The notes beneath the pieces were generated by a model. It had not been told where the DNA came from and ran no database searches. It saw only the letters and a list, made by a program, of their open reading frames with translations. This document shows, one piece after another, positions 24,546 through 32,773 of a DNA stretch of 64,000 bases (the stretch's first letter is position 1; every line of letters starts with the position of its first letter). Position numbers and translations under genes: made by a program. The stretch is from Chlamydiales bacterium (GTDB taxonomy: Bacteria > Chlamydiota > Chlamydiia > Chlamydiales > Simkaniaceae), in contig JACKPR010000002.1 of NCBI GenBank assembly GCA_024233395.1, forward strand, positions 62,001 through 126,000, given 5' to 3'.

Positions 24546-24974
24546 ATGTATTTATTGTTTTGTCTCATTTCTTGGACCTTAATTGGTTATCTTTGTTCTC
24601 GGATTGCACAAAATAGAGGAAGAAATCCCATGATTTGGTTTGCTCTTGGTGCTATTTTAGGACTAATTGCAGTGATTGTTCTCTATATCCTTCCTCCAAA
24701 AGTAGCCACTGCTCCCTCAGTAATTCTCCCGGGAAAACAAGATAATACCCCCTCTTACACCCCCTCTGAAGAGGTAGCAACACGTCCTCCTGAAGCTCTC
24801 TGGTACTACCTTGATAAAGAAAATAATCAATATGGTCCAATGAGTTTCAATGCTCTTAAAAGTGCTTGGAATTGTGACGAGATCAAGCCCTCTACATATG
24901 TTTGGAATGAAAACATGGAAGAGTGGAAAACGCTTGAAAGCCTGCCTGATACTCTAGAAAAAATCACGACATAA
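24546..24974 (+). CDS. GYF_2-domain membrane protein
   Basis: Two short hydrophobic helices at the N-terminus (FCLISWTLIGYLCSRIA and WFALGAILGLIAVIVLYIL), a Pro/Ser/Thr linker, and a C-terminal GYF_2 domain: WYYLDKENNQYGPMSFNAL, then STYVWNENMEEWKTLESL. GYF_2 domains bind proline-rich peptides in some proteins; the partner here is unknown. GAGG lies before the ATG, and a strong terminator begins 3 bases after the stop. Confidence 0.75.
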   Translation: MYLLFCLISWTLIGYLCSRIAQNRGRNPMIWFALGAILGLIAVIVLYILPPKVATAPSVILPGKQDNTPSYTPSEEVATRPPEALWYYLDKENNQYGPMSFNALKSAWNCDEIKPSTYVWNENMEEWKTLESLPDTLEKITT

Positions 24975-24976
24975 AA

Positions 24977-25004
24977 AAACCTCCAAAAGATCTTTTGGAG
25001 GTTT
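24977..25004. terminator. Bidirectional intrinsic terminator
   Basis: A perfect 28-base palindrome (AAACCTCCAAAAGA with TCTTTTGGAGGTTT). On the minus strand it is followed by a T-run, so it should end the rpmJ-rpsN transcript; on the plus strand it follows the GYF_2 gene with a weaker T-run. Confidence 0.85.
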
Positions 25005-25034
25005 CTTAACTCTTACACTTATTTCAAATAAGAT

Positions 25035-25340
25035 CTACCAAGAAGCTTTTGTCACTCCTGGAATCAGTCCTGCATTTGCCATCTCACGAAAGCAGAGACG
25101 AGATAAATTAAACTTACGGAGATATCCACGAGAACGGCCTGTCAAGCGGCAACGATTACGAAGGCGAATTTTTGAAGAATTTTTAGAAAGCTTATTCAGC
25201 TTTTCCTGAGCAGCCATTTTTTCCTCTTCAGTAGTTGCGAGATCCCGAACAATCGCTTTTAACTCTTTCCGTTTTTCCCATTTAATGCGAACGAGATGTT
25301 CACGTCTCTTTTCCTTTTCAATCATTGCTTTTCTAGCCAT
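25035..25340 (-). CDS. rpsN: 30S ribosomal protein S14
   Basis: Small-subunit protein S14 of the long zinc-free type (101 residues). The C-terminal half is diagnostic: NRCRLTGRSRGYLRKFNLSR, then FREMANAGLIPGVTKASW. No CxxC is present, as in the C-minus class. It directly follows rpmJ (stop of rpmJ at 25342, start here at 25340), the same pair and order as in Chlamydia, and ends before the bidirectional terminator. Confidence 0.96.
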   Translation of the reverse strand: MARKAMIEKEKRREHLVRIKWEKRKELKAIVRDLATTEEEKMAAQEKLNKLSKNSSKIRLRNRCRLTGRSRGYLRKFNLSRLCFREMANAGLIPGVTKASW

Positions 25341-25341
25341 A

Positions 25342-25479
25342 CTATTTTTTCCTTGCAGGTCCTTTTTGGCGTTGTTTTCGGTTTGGGTCTTTCTTATTAA
25401 TCACGTAAAGACGACCCCGTCGTCTGACAATTTTATCCCCTTTATTGGGATCTGCTTTAACTGATGCACGTACTTTCAT
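25342..25479 (-). CDS. rpmJ: 50S ribosomal protein L36
   Basis: A 45-residue protein read directly from the minus strand: it begins MKVRASVKADPNKGDKIVRR, continues RGRLYVINKKDPNRKQRQ and ends KGPARKK. It is an L36 of the zinc-free, slightly extended kind known in chlamydiae and proteobacteria. Two ATG codons are adjacent (25482 and 25479); an AGGA lies upstream. It forms an operon with rpsN. Confidence 0.93.
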   Translation of the reverse strand: MKVRASVKADPNKGDKIVRRRGRLYVINKKDPNRKQRQKGPARKK

Positions 25480-25653
25480 CATTAATCCTAAAATTTAACA
25501 GTGACCCACCATCATACACACCTGAGGAATTCTTGACAACCGATGAACCTATCCCAGTCATTAATTTTTTTCTTTTCTACCTTATGGACATTAGCTTCAA
25601 AAAAAGAGTTAAAGGGTAGAGGAAAAACTACCTTTTGAACTTTTACTTGGTGG

Positions 25654-25659
25654 TATAAT
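25654..25659 (+). promoter_or_regulatory. Probable extended -10 promoter of rpmH-rnpA
   Basis: TATAAT within TTGGTGGTATAATTATT, giving TGGTATAAT as in the two repeat units near 10 kb. No consensus -35 is spaced correctly. It lies 84 bases before the rpmH start. A minus-oriented copy of the dispersed motif (ATGAACCTATCC) is at 25543-25554 upstream. Confidence 0.5.
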
Positions 25660-25743
25660 TATTTTATAGCAGTGATCTCTTGAAGAATTTTCGGAAGTTA
25701 GCTAGAATAGTCAACAGTTTATAAAATTAAATGTTGATGAGTC

Positions 25744-25878
25744 ATGAAACGTACATACCAACCTAGCAAACGCCGCCGTAAGAAAACCCATGGTTTTCGC
25801 TCAAAAATGAAAACGGCTAGTGGAAGAAATCTCATAAATCGAAAGCGACGAAAAGGTCGGAAGCGTCTCGCAGCGTGA
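25744..25878 (+). CDS. rpmH: 50S ribosomal protein L34
   Basis: A 44-residue, very basic protein: it begins MKRTYQPSKRRRKKTHGFR and continues SKMKTASGRNLINRKRRKG to KRLAA, the standard L34 sequence. It is too short for common ORF cut-offs. Its TGA overlaps the GTG start of rnpA (GTGA), the classic rpmH-rnpA coupling seen in most bacteria. Confidence 0.96.
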   Translation: MKRTYQPSKRRRKKTHGFRSKMKTASGRNLINRKRRKGRKRLAA

Positions 25879-26231
25879 GCTTTAAGCTTTCTCGATTTCA
25901 AAGACTCTTAAATAGACACGATTTTCGTGCTGTCTATCAAGAGGGAAGAAGATTTGTCGGAAAACGACTCGTTTTGTTCTATTTAACCGATTTCTCTTCT
26001 CACTCTAGACTCGGAATTACGATCACAAAAAAATGGGGAAAAGCCCATGATCGAAACCGATTTAAAAGAGTCTCAAGAGAAGCTTTTCGAAAACTTTATC
26101 CAGCCCTTCCTAAAGGGCTCATCGTTAATGTCCATCCCAATGAGGGATATCGGGATTTAACCCCCGAAGAAGTAGAAACTGAACTGAAAAACCTAATACT
26201 CCTGATCAAAAAAAATTCAGAAGAACGTTGA
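25875..26231 (+). CDS. rnpA: Ribonuclease P protein component
   Basis: Protein subunit of RNase P, which trims the 5' end of tRNA precursors. The product has FKLSRFQRLLNRHDFRAVYQ, RLGITITKKWGKAHDRNRFK (with the family's RNR-x-KR helix) and the usual length (118). It starts at GTG, overlapping the rpmH stop by 4 bases. The RNA subunit gene is not in this window. Confidence 0.95.
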   Translation: MSFKLSRFQRLLNRHDFRAVYQEGRRFVGKRLVLFYLTDFSSHSRLGITITKKWGKAHDRNRFKRVSREAFRKLYPALPKGLIVNVHPNEGYRDLTPEEVETELKNLILLIKKNSEER

Positions 26232-26259
26232 GCTAGATTTTCAATGAATTTTTCTTGAT

Positions 26260-28239
26260 ATGGAGCATGAGTATCGATCTGTGGCAAAACTGAATCCGAA
26301 TCAGCAAAAGGCAGTCACCACAACTGAGGGGCGTGTCCTGATTCTTGCTGGTGCAGGGAGTGGAAAAACCCGTGTCCTTGTCCATCGAATTGCTTATCTT
26401 ATTCGTGAAAAAAACATCCCCCCTTCTTCGATTTTAGGACTGACTTTTACAAATAAAGCTGCAGCTGAAATGCGAGAAAGAGTTGCTAAACTTGTTAGAG
26501 ATCAAGATGCTAAAGAGGTTTGTCTTTCCACCTTTCATAGCTTTTGTATGCGGATCCTTCGCAGTGAAATTCACCGTCTAGGATTTACTCCAAAATTTAC
26601 ACTCTATGATGAAAAAGACATGAGGCGGCTAATTTTGCAAGTTGCATCAGAGATTTATGAAGGAGAAGAGCTTTCCTTAGAACCGATTATCAATGCCATT
26701 TCTTATCTAAAAAGCAAGGGGCTTAAAGGGGAACACCTTCCTAAAAGTAGTGATCCCAAACAAGATGCTTTTATTAAAGAGGTTTATGAAGCTCTCCGTA
26801 TTGCGATGAGAGCTTACAACGCTCTCGATTTTGATAGTCTTTTAACTTTGACTGTCGAGCTTTTTGAAACATTTCCTGATGTTTTAGAAAAATACCAAGA
26901 GCAGTTCCGTTATATTATGATCGATGAGTATCAAGATACCAATCCGATTCAGTATCGTCTTGCTTCTCTTCTCTCAAAAAAATATGGGAACCTCTGTGTT
27001 GTTGGAGATGATGACCAATCGATTTATGCCTGGCGAGGAGCAGAAATTGAACATATCTTAAGTTTTCCAGCAGAGGCAACGATCAAGCTTGAACAAAACT
27101 ACCGTTCCACATCTCACATCCTGAATGCAGCAAACGCTGTCATCCGTAATAATGTCCACCGCCATGATAAGATCCTCCAAGCCAATGCAGGAGCTGGTGA
27201 AACTCTCGAGATTTTTAATGCTCCTACTGAACAAGATGAAGTCGATGCTGTGATCGAACGTCTCTTGAAGTTTAAAGAAGAAAAAAATTATCGCTGGAAA
27301 GAAATGGCCATCCTTTATCGCTCTAATAATTTAGCCCGTCCTTTTGAACTTTCGTTGATGCAAACCGTATGGAGAAACGGAGGGCAATGGGTCCGTGGAA
27401 TTCCCTATCAAGTCTTTGGTGGGATGGAATTTTTTGAGAGAAGCGAAATCAAAGACCTGATGGCTTATCTCCGCATTATTGCAAATCCTAAAGATCAAGA
27501 AGCTCTTCTTAGAATCGTCAATTACCCAAGACGGGGAATCTCTGATAAAACACTTGATACGATTACCCAGTTTAATCGAAGAGAAAAACTTCCCCTTCTA
27601 AAAGTTATGAGAAAAATTGCTCAAGGCGCTCATCCCGAGCTTACGCTAACCTCAAGAGGTTCTCAAGGAATTGAAAACTTCATGATTTTGTATGACGAAA
27701 TGGTTAAGAAATTTGAAACCGTTTCATTATCCGAAGGGCTAAAATGGTTGATTGAAAAGATTAACTATAAAGATGCCATTTTTACAGAAGTGAAAAGTGA
27801 TAAGATGCGTGAACTCAAGTGGGAAAATGTTCAAGCCTGTATTTCTGCCTTGCAAACTTATGAAAAGGGGGAAGAGACTTCTCTTCATGATTTTCTCTCT
27901 TCAACAATGCTCGATAATCGAAAACACGATAAAAAGGACAGATTTGGGGATGATAAATTGAATTTAATGACTTTTCATAGTGCCAAAGGACTAGAGTTTC
28001 CCGCGGTCTTCCTCGTTGGGTTAGAAGATCATTTAATCCCCCATATGAAAAGCCAAACGAAAGAAGGAATTGAAGAAGAGCGTCGCCTTCTTTATGTCGC
28101 CATCACTCGAGCAATGGAGACACTTTGCTTAAGCATGTCTCGCAAAAGGCCTCATCATGGAAAAATGGTCAATTGCAATCCTTCTCGCTTTCTATTTGAG
28201 ATTCCGAAGGATATTTTAAAGGTAACATCTTGGAAATAA
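26260..28239 (+). CDS. ATP-dependent DNA helicase, UvrD/Rep/PcrA type
   Basis: Superfamily 1A 3'-5' helicase for repair or replication restart. Motifs in order: Q-motif LNPNQQKAV, Walker A AGAGSGKT at about residues 30-37, motif Ib/II region with IDEYQDTNPIQY, motif III GDDDQSIYAWRGAE, QNYRST, and C-terminal FHSAKGLEFPAVFLVGLE with EERRLLYVAITRA. Length 659 fits Rep/PcrA/UvrD; which of these is orthologous cannot be settled by eye. It overlaps the convergent thioredoxin-like gene by 71 bases. Confidence 0.92.
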   Translation: MEHEYRSVAKLNPNQQKAVTTTEGRVLILAGAGSGKTRVLVHRIAYLIREKNIPPSSILGLTFTNKAAAEMRERVAKLVRDQDAKEVCLSTFHSFCMRILRSEIHRLGFTPKFTLYDEKDMRRLILQVASEIYEGEELSLEPIINAISYLKSKGLKGEHLPKSSDPKQDAFIKEVYEALRIAMRAYNALDFDSLLTLTVELFETFPDVLEKYQEQFRYIMIDEYQDTNPIQYRLASLLSKKYGNLCVVGDDDQSIYAWRGAEIEHILSFPAEATIKLEQNYRSTSHILNAANAVIRNNVHRHDKILQANAGAGETLEIFNAPTEQDEVDAVIERLLKFKEEKNYRWKEMAILYRSNNLARPFELSLMQTVWRNGGQWVRGIPYQVFGGMEFFERSEIKDLMAYLRIIANPKDQEALLRIVNYPRRGISDKTLDTITQFNRREKLPLLKVMRKIAQGAHPELTLTSRGSQGIENFMILYDEMVKKFETVSLSEGLKWLIEKINYKDAIFTEVKSDKMRELKWENVQACISALQTYEKGEETSLHDFLSSTMLDNRKHDKKDRFGDDKLNLMTFHSAKGLEFPAVFLVGLEDHLIPHMKSQTKEGIEEERRLLYVAITRAMETLCLSMSRKRPHHGKMVNCNPSRFLFEIPKDILKVTSWK

Positions 28240-29110
28240 TCCCAGAAATAACTTCTTTTTCCTCTGGAGGAGCATGACGATAAGAGACTTGAGCATGTTC
28301 TAGAGCTTCCTCATTTTTCTCCTGGTCCATTAAATATTCAGAAAGGACCATATGAATCTTCCAACAATGATCTCCACTTATTTCGCTAAATTCGGCAATA
28401 TAATTTTCTAATGCATCTGGAGAGTTGCTTTCTTGAAAGTCCAAGAGAGCCAGCCGTCTTTGAATCTCTTTATTCTTTACCGTCTGTAAGGTTTTTCGAA
28501 GATTCATACCTTCATCCGTTCCAATAAGGGTAATATATTTTTCGAGCATCAGCTCAGGAGAATCTTGATAACCAAAGTCCATAATGGTTGTTGCAAGCGC
28601 AGCAGCCCCCATTTCTTTTGCTTCATCAAAACAGATCTTTAATTCTCCTTTACTCTTCTTTTGTTTAGCTTCTTCAAACCGCTTTTGAAGGAGAAAATAG
28701 CGTCTTCCCACCTCTTTTAAATACTGCCCAAAATCTTGAGTTCCTTGAATAGGATAACCTAGACGAGTGATTTCATTTTGCTTTTCATCTAATAGGATAA
28801 CCATTGGAAAGGATTCAACTTGAAACTTTTCTTTTAGGTCGTGGTTTTGCGATAAAATTTCCTCTGCTTGAGTATTAAGATCGGGAAAGTCAACTTGAAC
28901 AATCACCATCTCTGAAGAAATATTTTCTTTTATAACTTCAGTCATTAAAGCTTGTGATGATTCTGACCAATCTGAGCCTGTAAAAACAAGTGCTATAGGA
29001 AGATGATGCCCCTCTGATAAATCCTTCCCCTTAGAATAATCTTTTGTAACATGTGCCCCTGCAAAAGCAGTGCTGAATAAAAGTAAAATAAGAAAAATAT
29101 AACGCTTCAT
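28169..29110 (-). CDS. Exported thioredoxin-fold protein lacking the CxxC
   Basis: A signal peptide covers residues 1-18 (KRYIFLILLLFSTAFAGA). The next part looks like the thioredoxin_7/DsbD-gamma-like fold: IALVFTGSDWSESSQALM, then QVESFPMVILLDEKQNEITRLGY with the cis-Pro in SFPMV. In this family DW is normally followed by C-x-x-C; here it is SESS (residues 49-52), so both cysteines are Ser. The C-terminal half is helical and repeat-like. Probably a periplasmic non-redox binding protein. The ATG is part of the dispersed element at 29109-29276. Confidence 0.75.
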   Translation of the reverse strand: MKRYIFLILLLFSTAFAGAHVTKDYSKGKDLSEGHHLPIALVFTGSDWSESSQALMTEVIKENISSEMVIVQVDFPDLNTQAEEILSQNHDLKEKFQVESFPMVILLDEKQNEITRLGYPIQGTQDFGQYLKEVGRRYFLLQKRFEEAKQKKSKGELKICFDEAKEMGAAALATTIMDFGYQDSPELMLEKYITLIGTDEGMNLRKTLQTVKNKEIQRRLALLDFQESNSPDALENYIAEFSEISGDHCWKIHMVLSEYLMDQEKNEEALEHAQVSYRHAPPEEKEVISGIISKMLPLKYPSESQIESEKDCN

Positions 29111-29276
29111 GAATCTATCCGTAAAGTAAATTGTTTTTCATTTTCCAATATTTTCTAGCAGATTTTTTCTGTCCATTTTGATCCCATTGTCCAAGAGACA
29201 AAGGTTCAAAATGGACAGGGAAAAGATGCAGAAAAGATAAGGAATGGGAAATAATAGACTTTGCGGATAGGTTCAT
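29109..29276. repeat. 168-bp palindromic intergenic element, copy A
   Basis: The ends are inverted repeats matching 17 of 19 (29109-29127 ATGAATCTATCCGTAAAGT; 29258-29276 ACTTTGCGGATAGGTTCAT). Inside, CTGTCCATTTTGA (29169-29181) and TCAAAATGGACAG (29206-29218) are perfect inverse arms, and TTGTC/GACAA forms the tip. All arms share one centre near 29193. The left end contains the start codon of the gene at 29110. Copy B at 59722 has the same ends and size. Confidence 0.7.
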
Positions 29277-29323
29277 AGACACCTTGCCTTTTTCGAATCC
29301 TAGAGCTAAAATAGTTGTAATAA

Positions 29324-29827
29324 ATGAATGTTTTTATGCCTACAACTATTCTCCGCCACCGAAAGGAAAATTTGAAAAAGTGTAGCCTTCATGGTCTTGA
29401 ACCGCGTGAGGATCTTCACTTTCTCACCTATCCGATCGATCCGATTCCCTTTTTAGAAAAGGGGATCCTCCTAGATCTTGACGCCCCTCCCCTTTCAAAG
29501 GAGGATCGAGGACATTCCCTCTTTCTCATCGATGGAACATGGAAATATGCTGCAGTCATGTCAAGGCAACTTCCTCACCCAGAAAAATGGATACGACGAA
29601 GCTTACCTTCAGAAATTCAAACTGCCTATCCTCGAAAACAAACAGATTGTATTGATCCTAAAAGAGGGCTTGCTTCTGTCGAAGCACTTTATATCGCTCA
29701 TTTAATCCTTGGATATGAAATAGAAGGACTTCTCGATCATTATTATTGGAAAAAAGAATTCTTGAGGCTTAACTCAAAGTTCCTTTCGTGTAATACCACT
29801 TTCCATCCACTTTTTCAAAAGAGCTAA
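29324..29827 (+). CDS. DTW-domain (TapT/Tsr3-like) aminocarboxypropyltransferase-like protein
   Basis: The core LFLIDGTWKYAAVMSRQLP followed later by KRGLASVEALYIAHLILG resembles the DTW family (Asp-Thr-Trp here is DGTW; the usual ST-x-EA is AS-x-EA). Members transfer the acp group from SAM to tRNA uridine (TapT) or rRNA (Tsr3). Cys-rich N-terminal motif of TapT is not seen, only TTILRHRKENLKKCSLHGLE, so the Tsr3-like subgroup is nearer. At 167 residues it is compact. An ATG four codons in (29336) could be the start. It overlaps the convergent ychJ-like gene by 59 bases. Confidence 0.65.
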   Translation: MNVFMPTTILRHRKENLKKCSLHGLEPREDLHFLTYPIDPIPFLEKGILLDLDAPPLSKEDRGHSLFLIDGTWKYAAVMSRQLPHPEKWIRRSLPSEIQTAYPRKQTDCIDPKRGLASVEALYIAHLILGYEIEGLLDHYYWKKEFLRLNSKFLSCNTTFHPLFQKS

Positions 29828-30149
29828 TTTCATGCATGAAATGCTCTTCTCCAGCAACCCTAAAAGTCGCAATAAACTGAACTGTTCCCTTATCACCCTC
29901 TTCTTCACTAAAAAGAACATCCAATTTTAGCCACTCTACATCTTGAGTATTATTTTCAGACTCTGAGCGACTAAATCTTTCTAGAGCCTCTCCTCTCATC
30001 GTTTTCTCTATATAATCAAGATTCCCTTGGGTATAGGCGGTATATCTTGAACGCATGAGAGCTTCAGGAGTTGGGGGATCTTGTTTCCCTTCTAGATAAG
30101 GGCCACAGCATGAAGAAAAAGACTTATCACTTCCACAAGGACATTTCAA
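29769..30149 (-). CDS. YchJ-family SEC-C motif protein (UPF0225)
   Basis: Begins with a SEC-C zinc motif (KCPCGSDKSFSSCCGPYLEG, with paired Cys), then the YchJ/NTF2-like fold: TPEALMRSRYTAYTQGNLDYI and KGTVQFIATFRVAGEEHFMHE, ending FEKVDGKWYYTKG. The 126 residues match the family. The start codon appears to be TTG, 8 bases after GGGAG. The function of YchJ proteins is not well defined. The 3' end overlaps the convergent DTW gene by 59 bases. Confidence 0.85.
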   Translation of the reverse strand: MKCPCGSDKSFSSCCGPYLEGKQDPPTPEALMRSRYTAYTQGNLDYIEKTMRGEALERFSRSESENNTQDVEWLKLDVLFSEEEGDKGTVQFIATFRVAGEEHFMHEISSFEKVDGKWYYTKGTLS

Positions 30150-30189
30150 TGGATAAGCTCCCTAGTTAACTCAATTAAAAGCTCAAAAA

Positions 30190-31341
30190 TCACAAAAACA
30201 CCCAAAAGCGAGAGAATCCTTTCCCTCCAGGAAGTTGTCGGTTTATCGTGGAGTATTCTTTGTAATAACGTCCCACCCAAACCATAATGATAGGGAGAAG
30301 TCCTAATAAAAGAGCACACCCAATTCCTCCTGCATAACCAAGCGCTTTTAAAAAGATATTAGGATTAATGATCGCAATAATAACTGGTGGAACATAAACA
30401 ATCGCGCAAAGAAGAATCTTTTTCCATCCTACTTTTGGAAGTTGAAGTCCATCGGATAAAAAATCTAAAAGTCCCAAAGTTACCCCTAAAAAAGAGGTTG
30501 TTAAAGCAAATGCACTAAAAAATTGTCCTGTTAAGTAGATAGGTGAATTGGGAAAAACATATTTTAAAGGTTCAACTGCTGTATATCCTAACGCTTCAGC
30601 TTGCAATAGTCCATGAGGTCCCTCTGTGGGAACTAATCCTAAAATCAAATATTCCCAAATAATATAAGCAATAAAAGGAAGGGAGGTTCCCACAAGGATT
30701 GCAAAACGAACCATCTTTGGATGGCGATCTAGATAGGTGGTTAAACTTGGGATGATTCCTTGATAACTAAAAGAGGTAAACATCACTGGAAGAGCCAAAA
30801 TTGAAGCAAACCATTGCATCCTCTTGAGAAATTCAAATTTTATTTCCCCAATTCCTAAAACTACAAAAATTAAATAACTAACACCCAAGCCAATCATTAA
30901 AAGAAAATTGATCCGATCAACAGCCCGTGTTCCAAAGTAAACAAAGGTTCCAAAAACTGCTGTGAAGAGAATCACTCCTAGACTATGGGGAATCTTTCCT
31001 CCAAAAATCTCAACAACAAAACCTCCTCCTCCAGCAGAATAAGCGATGGTTAAGCAGTAAAATAGAAAGAGATAAAGAATCCATGCTGAAATTTTTCCTA
31101 TGGGTCCTAAAAGGTGGTGAGCCATAGAAATGATATTCGCATCATTCGGCATCCAAAGACAAACTTCTAGAAGAAGGAGTCCTGTACAAGCACTAAAAAG
31201 CCAACAAATAATAAAAATAACTATCGCTGGCAAAAAACCTCCCATCCCTGTAACAACAGGAAGAGCAAGCATTCCAGCACCAATCGCTGTTCCTCCCACT
31301 AAGAGAGCTCCACCAATGGCTTTACGAAAAGAAAAATCCAT
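30190..31341 (-). CDS. tyrP: Aromatic amino acid permease, TyrP type
   Basis: Eleven or so transmembrane segments over 383 residues. The N-terminal signature of the HAAAP family is strong: AIGGALLVGGTAIGAGMLALPV, followed by FSACTGLLLLEVCLWMP and FTSFSYQGIIPSLTTYL. These proteins bring in tyrosine or tryptophan with protons. Chlamydiae carry one or two tyrP copies, in keeping with their dependence on host amino acids. A GGAG lies 4 bases before the ATG. The exact substrate is inferred from family only. Confidence 0.85.
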   Translation of the reverse strand: MDFSFRKAIGGALLVGGTAIGAGMLALPVVTGMGGFLPAIVIFIICWLFSACTGLLLLEVCLWMPNDANIISMAHHLLGPIGKISAWILYLFLFYCLTIAYSAGGGGFVVEIFGGKIPHSLGVILFTAVFGTFVYFGTRAVDRINFLLMIGLGVSYLIFVVLGIGEIKFEFLKRMQWFASILALPVMFTSFSYQGIIPSLTTYLDRHPKMVRFAILVGTSLPFIAYIIWEYLILGLVPTEGPHGLLQAEALGYTAVEPLKYVFPNSPIYLTGQFFSAFALTTSFLGVTLGLLDFLSDGLQLPKVGWKKILLCAIVYVPPVIIAIINPNIFLKALGYAGGIGCALLLGLLPIIMVWVGRYYKEYSTINRQLPGGKGFSRFWVFL

Positions 31342-31528
31342 AATTCTCCTAAAATTCGTGTTATTCTAATACAATATTCTTTTTGACCGCAACAAGATGT
31401 TCCGTTAAAAAAATCCATCGTGTATCCTGAAAAGTCAGAGGGTATCCATGCAATGCTTTCTACCCTAAAAAATTGATTTGTTCTGGGTATAGTAGCTTTC
31501 AAAACCCTCTTGAAACAACAGGAAATTT

Positions 31529-32773
31529 GTGCAACCAAAGACTTATCCAAAAGAAGTCCATGGGATTGATGTGCGTCAGATCGACCCCAAGGCCCTTTAT
31601 ATTTTAGAAAAGCTGCGCGCCTCCAATTATACAGCATATCTGGTAGGTGGAAGTGTTCGCGACCTTTTACTGAAAAAAAAGCCAAAAGATTTTGATATCT
31701 CCACTTCTGCAAAACCTGAAGAAATCAAACATCTCTTTCCTAGCGCTATCCTGATTGGAAAAAGATTCCGTTTAGCCCACGTACGTTTTGGAAGAAAAAT
31801 CATTGAAGTTTCGACCTTTCGATCAGGAGATATCGAAAATGAGGAGTTAATTACAGAAGATAATATCTGGGGAACTCCCGAAGAAGATGTCCTTCGGCGT
31901 GATTTCACAATCAATGGCCTTTTTTACGATAGTGAAAAAGAAGAAGTCATCGACTATGTAGGAGGATATCCTGATATAGAAAAGAAGATTCTTCGTGCTA
32001 TTGGTCTTCCCTACCAACGTTTCAAACAAGATCCTGTACGAATGATTCGCTGCTTAAAGTTTCAAGCTCGATTTGGCTTAGAAGTTGAAGAAGAAGCAAG
32101 ACTTGCTTTGATTGATTGTAAAGCAGAAATTACCAAAAGTGCTCATGCGCGCGTTTTAGAAGAAGTTCTCCGAATGCTTGAGTCAGGAGCTTCGAAAAAT
32201 TTCTTCCAATTGATGACAGATCATGGTCTATTGCAGCAGATCTTACCAGCACTTGCAGAACATTTAGAAACACCTGAAGGCAATGAAATCTATGCCTTTT
32301 TACAGGAGGCTGATGGGACCATTCAAGAACCCCATCACCCTGGGCTAGAACGCCCTGTTCTTTTAGCTTGCTTAGCATTTCCCTTAATGGAACAACATCT
32401 AAAAACGCAATTTATTGCGCGCGAAAAAATTCCTCACCTCGGTGATATTTATCGAGAAGCAGGATTTTTAATCGATACGATTTTCCATACCTTCCTCAAA
32501 ATCCCCCGCCGCTTAAAAATTCGAACCATGAGCATTCTAATTTCTCAATATCGAATCACTCCTTTTCAAAAGAAAAAAAACTTAAAAATACGAATTCCTC
32601 GTGCACCAGAGTTTCATCTCGCCCTTCAATTCTTTAACCTCCGTTGCCGCTTAGAACCTGGGTTGCAAGATATCCATGATCAATGGGAAGAAGTCTTTAA
32701 AAAAGTGGCAGAAACGCTTCCTCAACCTCGAAAAAGACAGCGTTACCCTAAAAAACCCCGAAAAATGACATGA
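31529..32773 (+). CDS. pcnB: Poly(A) polymerase I
   Basis: Class II nucleotidyltransferase that adds poly(A) tails to RNA. The catalytic region is intact: TAYLVGGSVRDLLLKKKPKDFDISTSA, with the two Asp of DFD, then EEDVLRRDFTINGLFYD and KQDPVRMIRCLKFQARFG. The tail is strongly basic (QPRKRQRYPKKPRK), as in PcnB and not in CCA-adding enzymes. The GTG start at 31529 has AGGAA 5 bases before it. It overlaps the next gene by 4 bases (ATGA). Some chlamydiae have two such genes. Confidence 0.9.
   Translation: MQPKTYPKEVHGIDVRQIDPKALYILEKLRASNYTAYLVGGSVRDLLLKKKPKDFDISTSAKPEEIKHLFPSAILIGKRFRLAHVRFGRKIIEVSTFRSGDIENEELITEDNIWGTPEEDVLRRDFTINGLFYDSEKEEVIDYVGGYPDIEKKILRAIGLPYQRFKQDPVRMIRCLKFQARFGLEVEEEARLALIDCKAEITKSAHARVLEEVLRMLESGASKNFFQLMTDHGLLQQILPALAEHLETPEGNEIYAFLQEADGTIQEPHHPGLERPVLLACLAFPLMEQHLKTQFIAREKIPHLGDIYREAGFLIDTIFHTFLKIPRRLKIRTMSILISQYRITPFQKKKNLKIRIPRAPEFHLALQFFNLRCRLEPGLQDIHDQWEEVFKKVAETLPQPRKRQRYPKKPRKMT

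Noticed and set aside
24652..24840. Minus-strand frame inside the GYF_2 gene
   Set aside because: It is a shadow of the supported plus-strand gene with no start signal.
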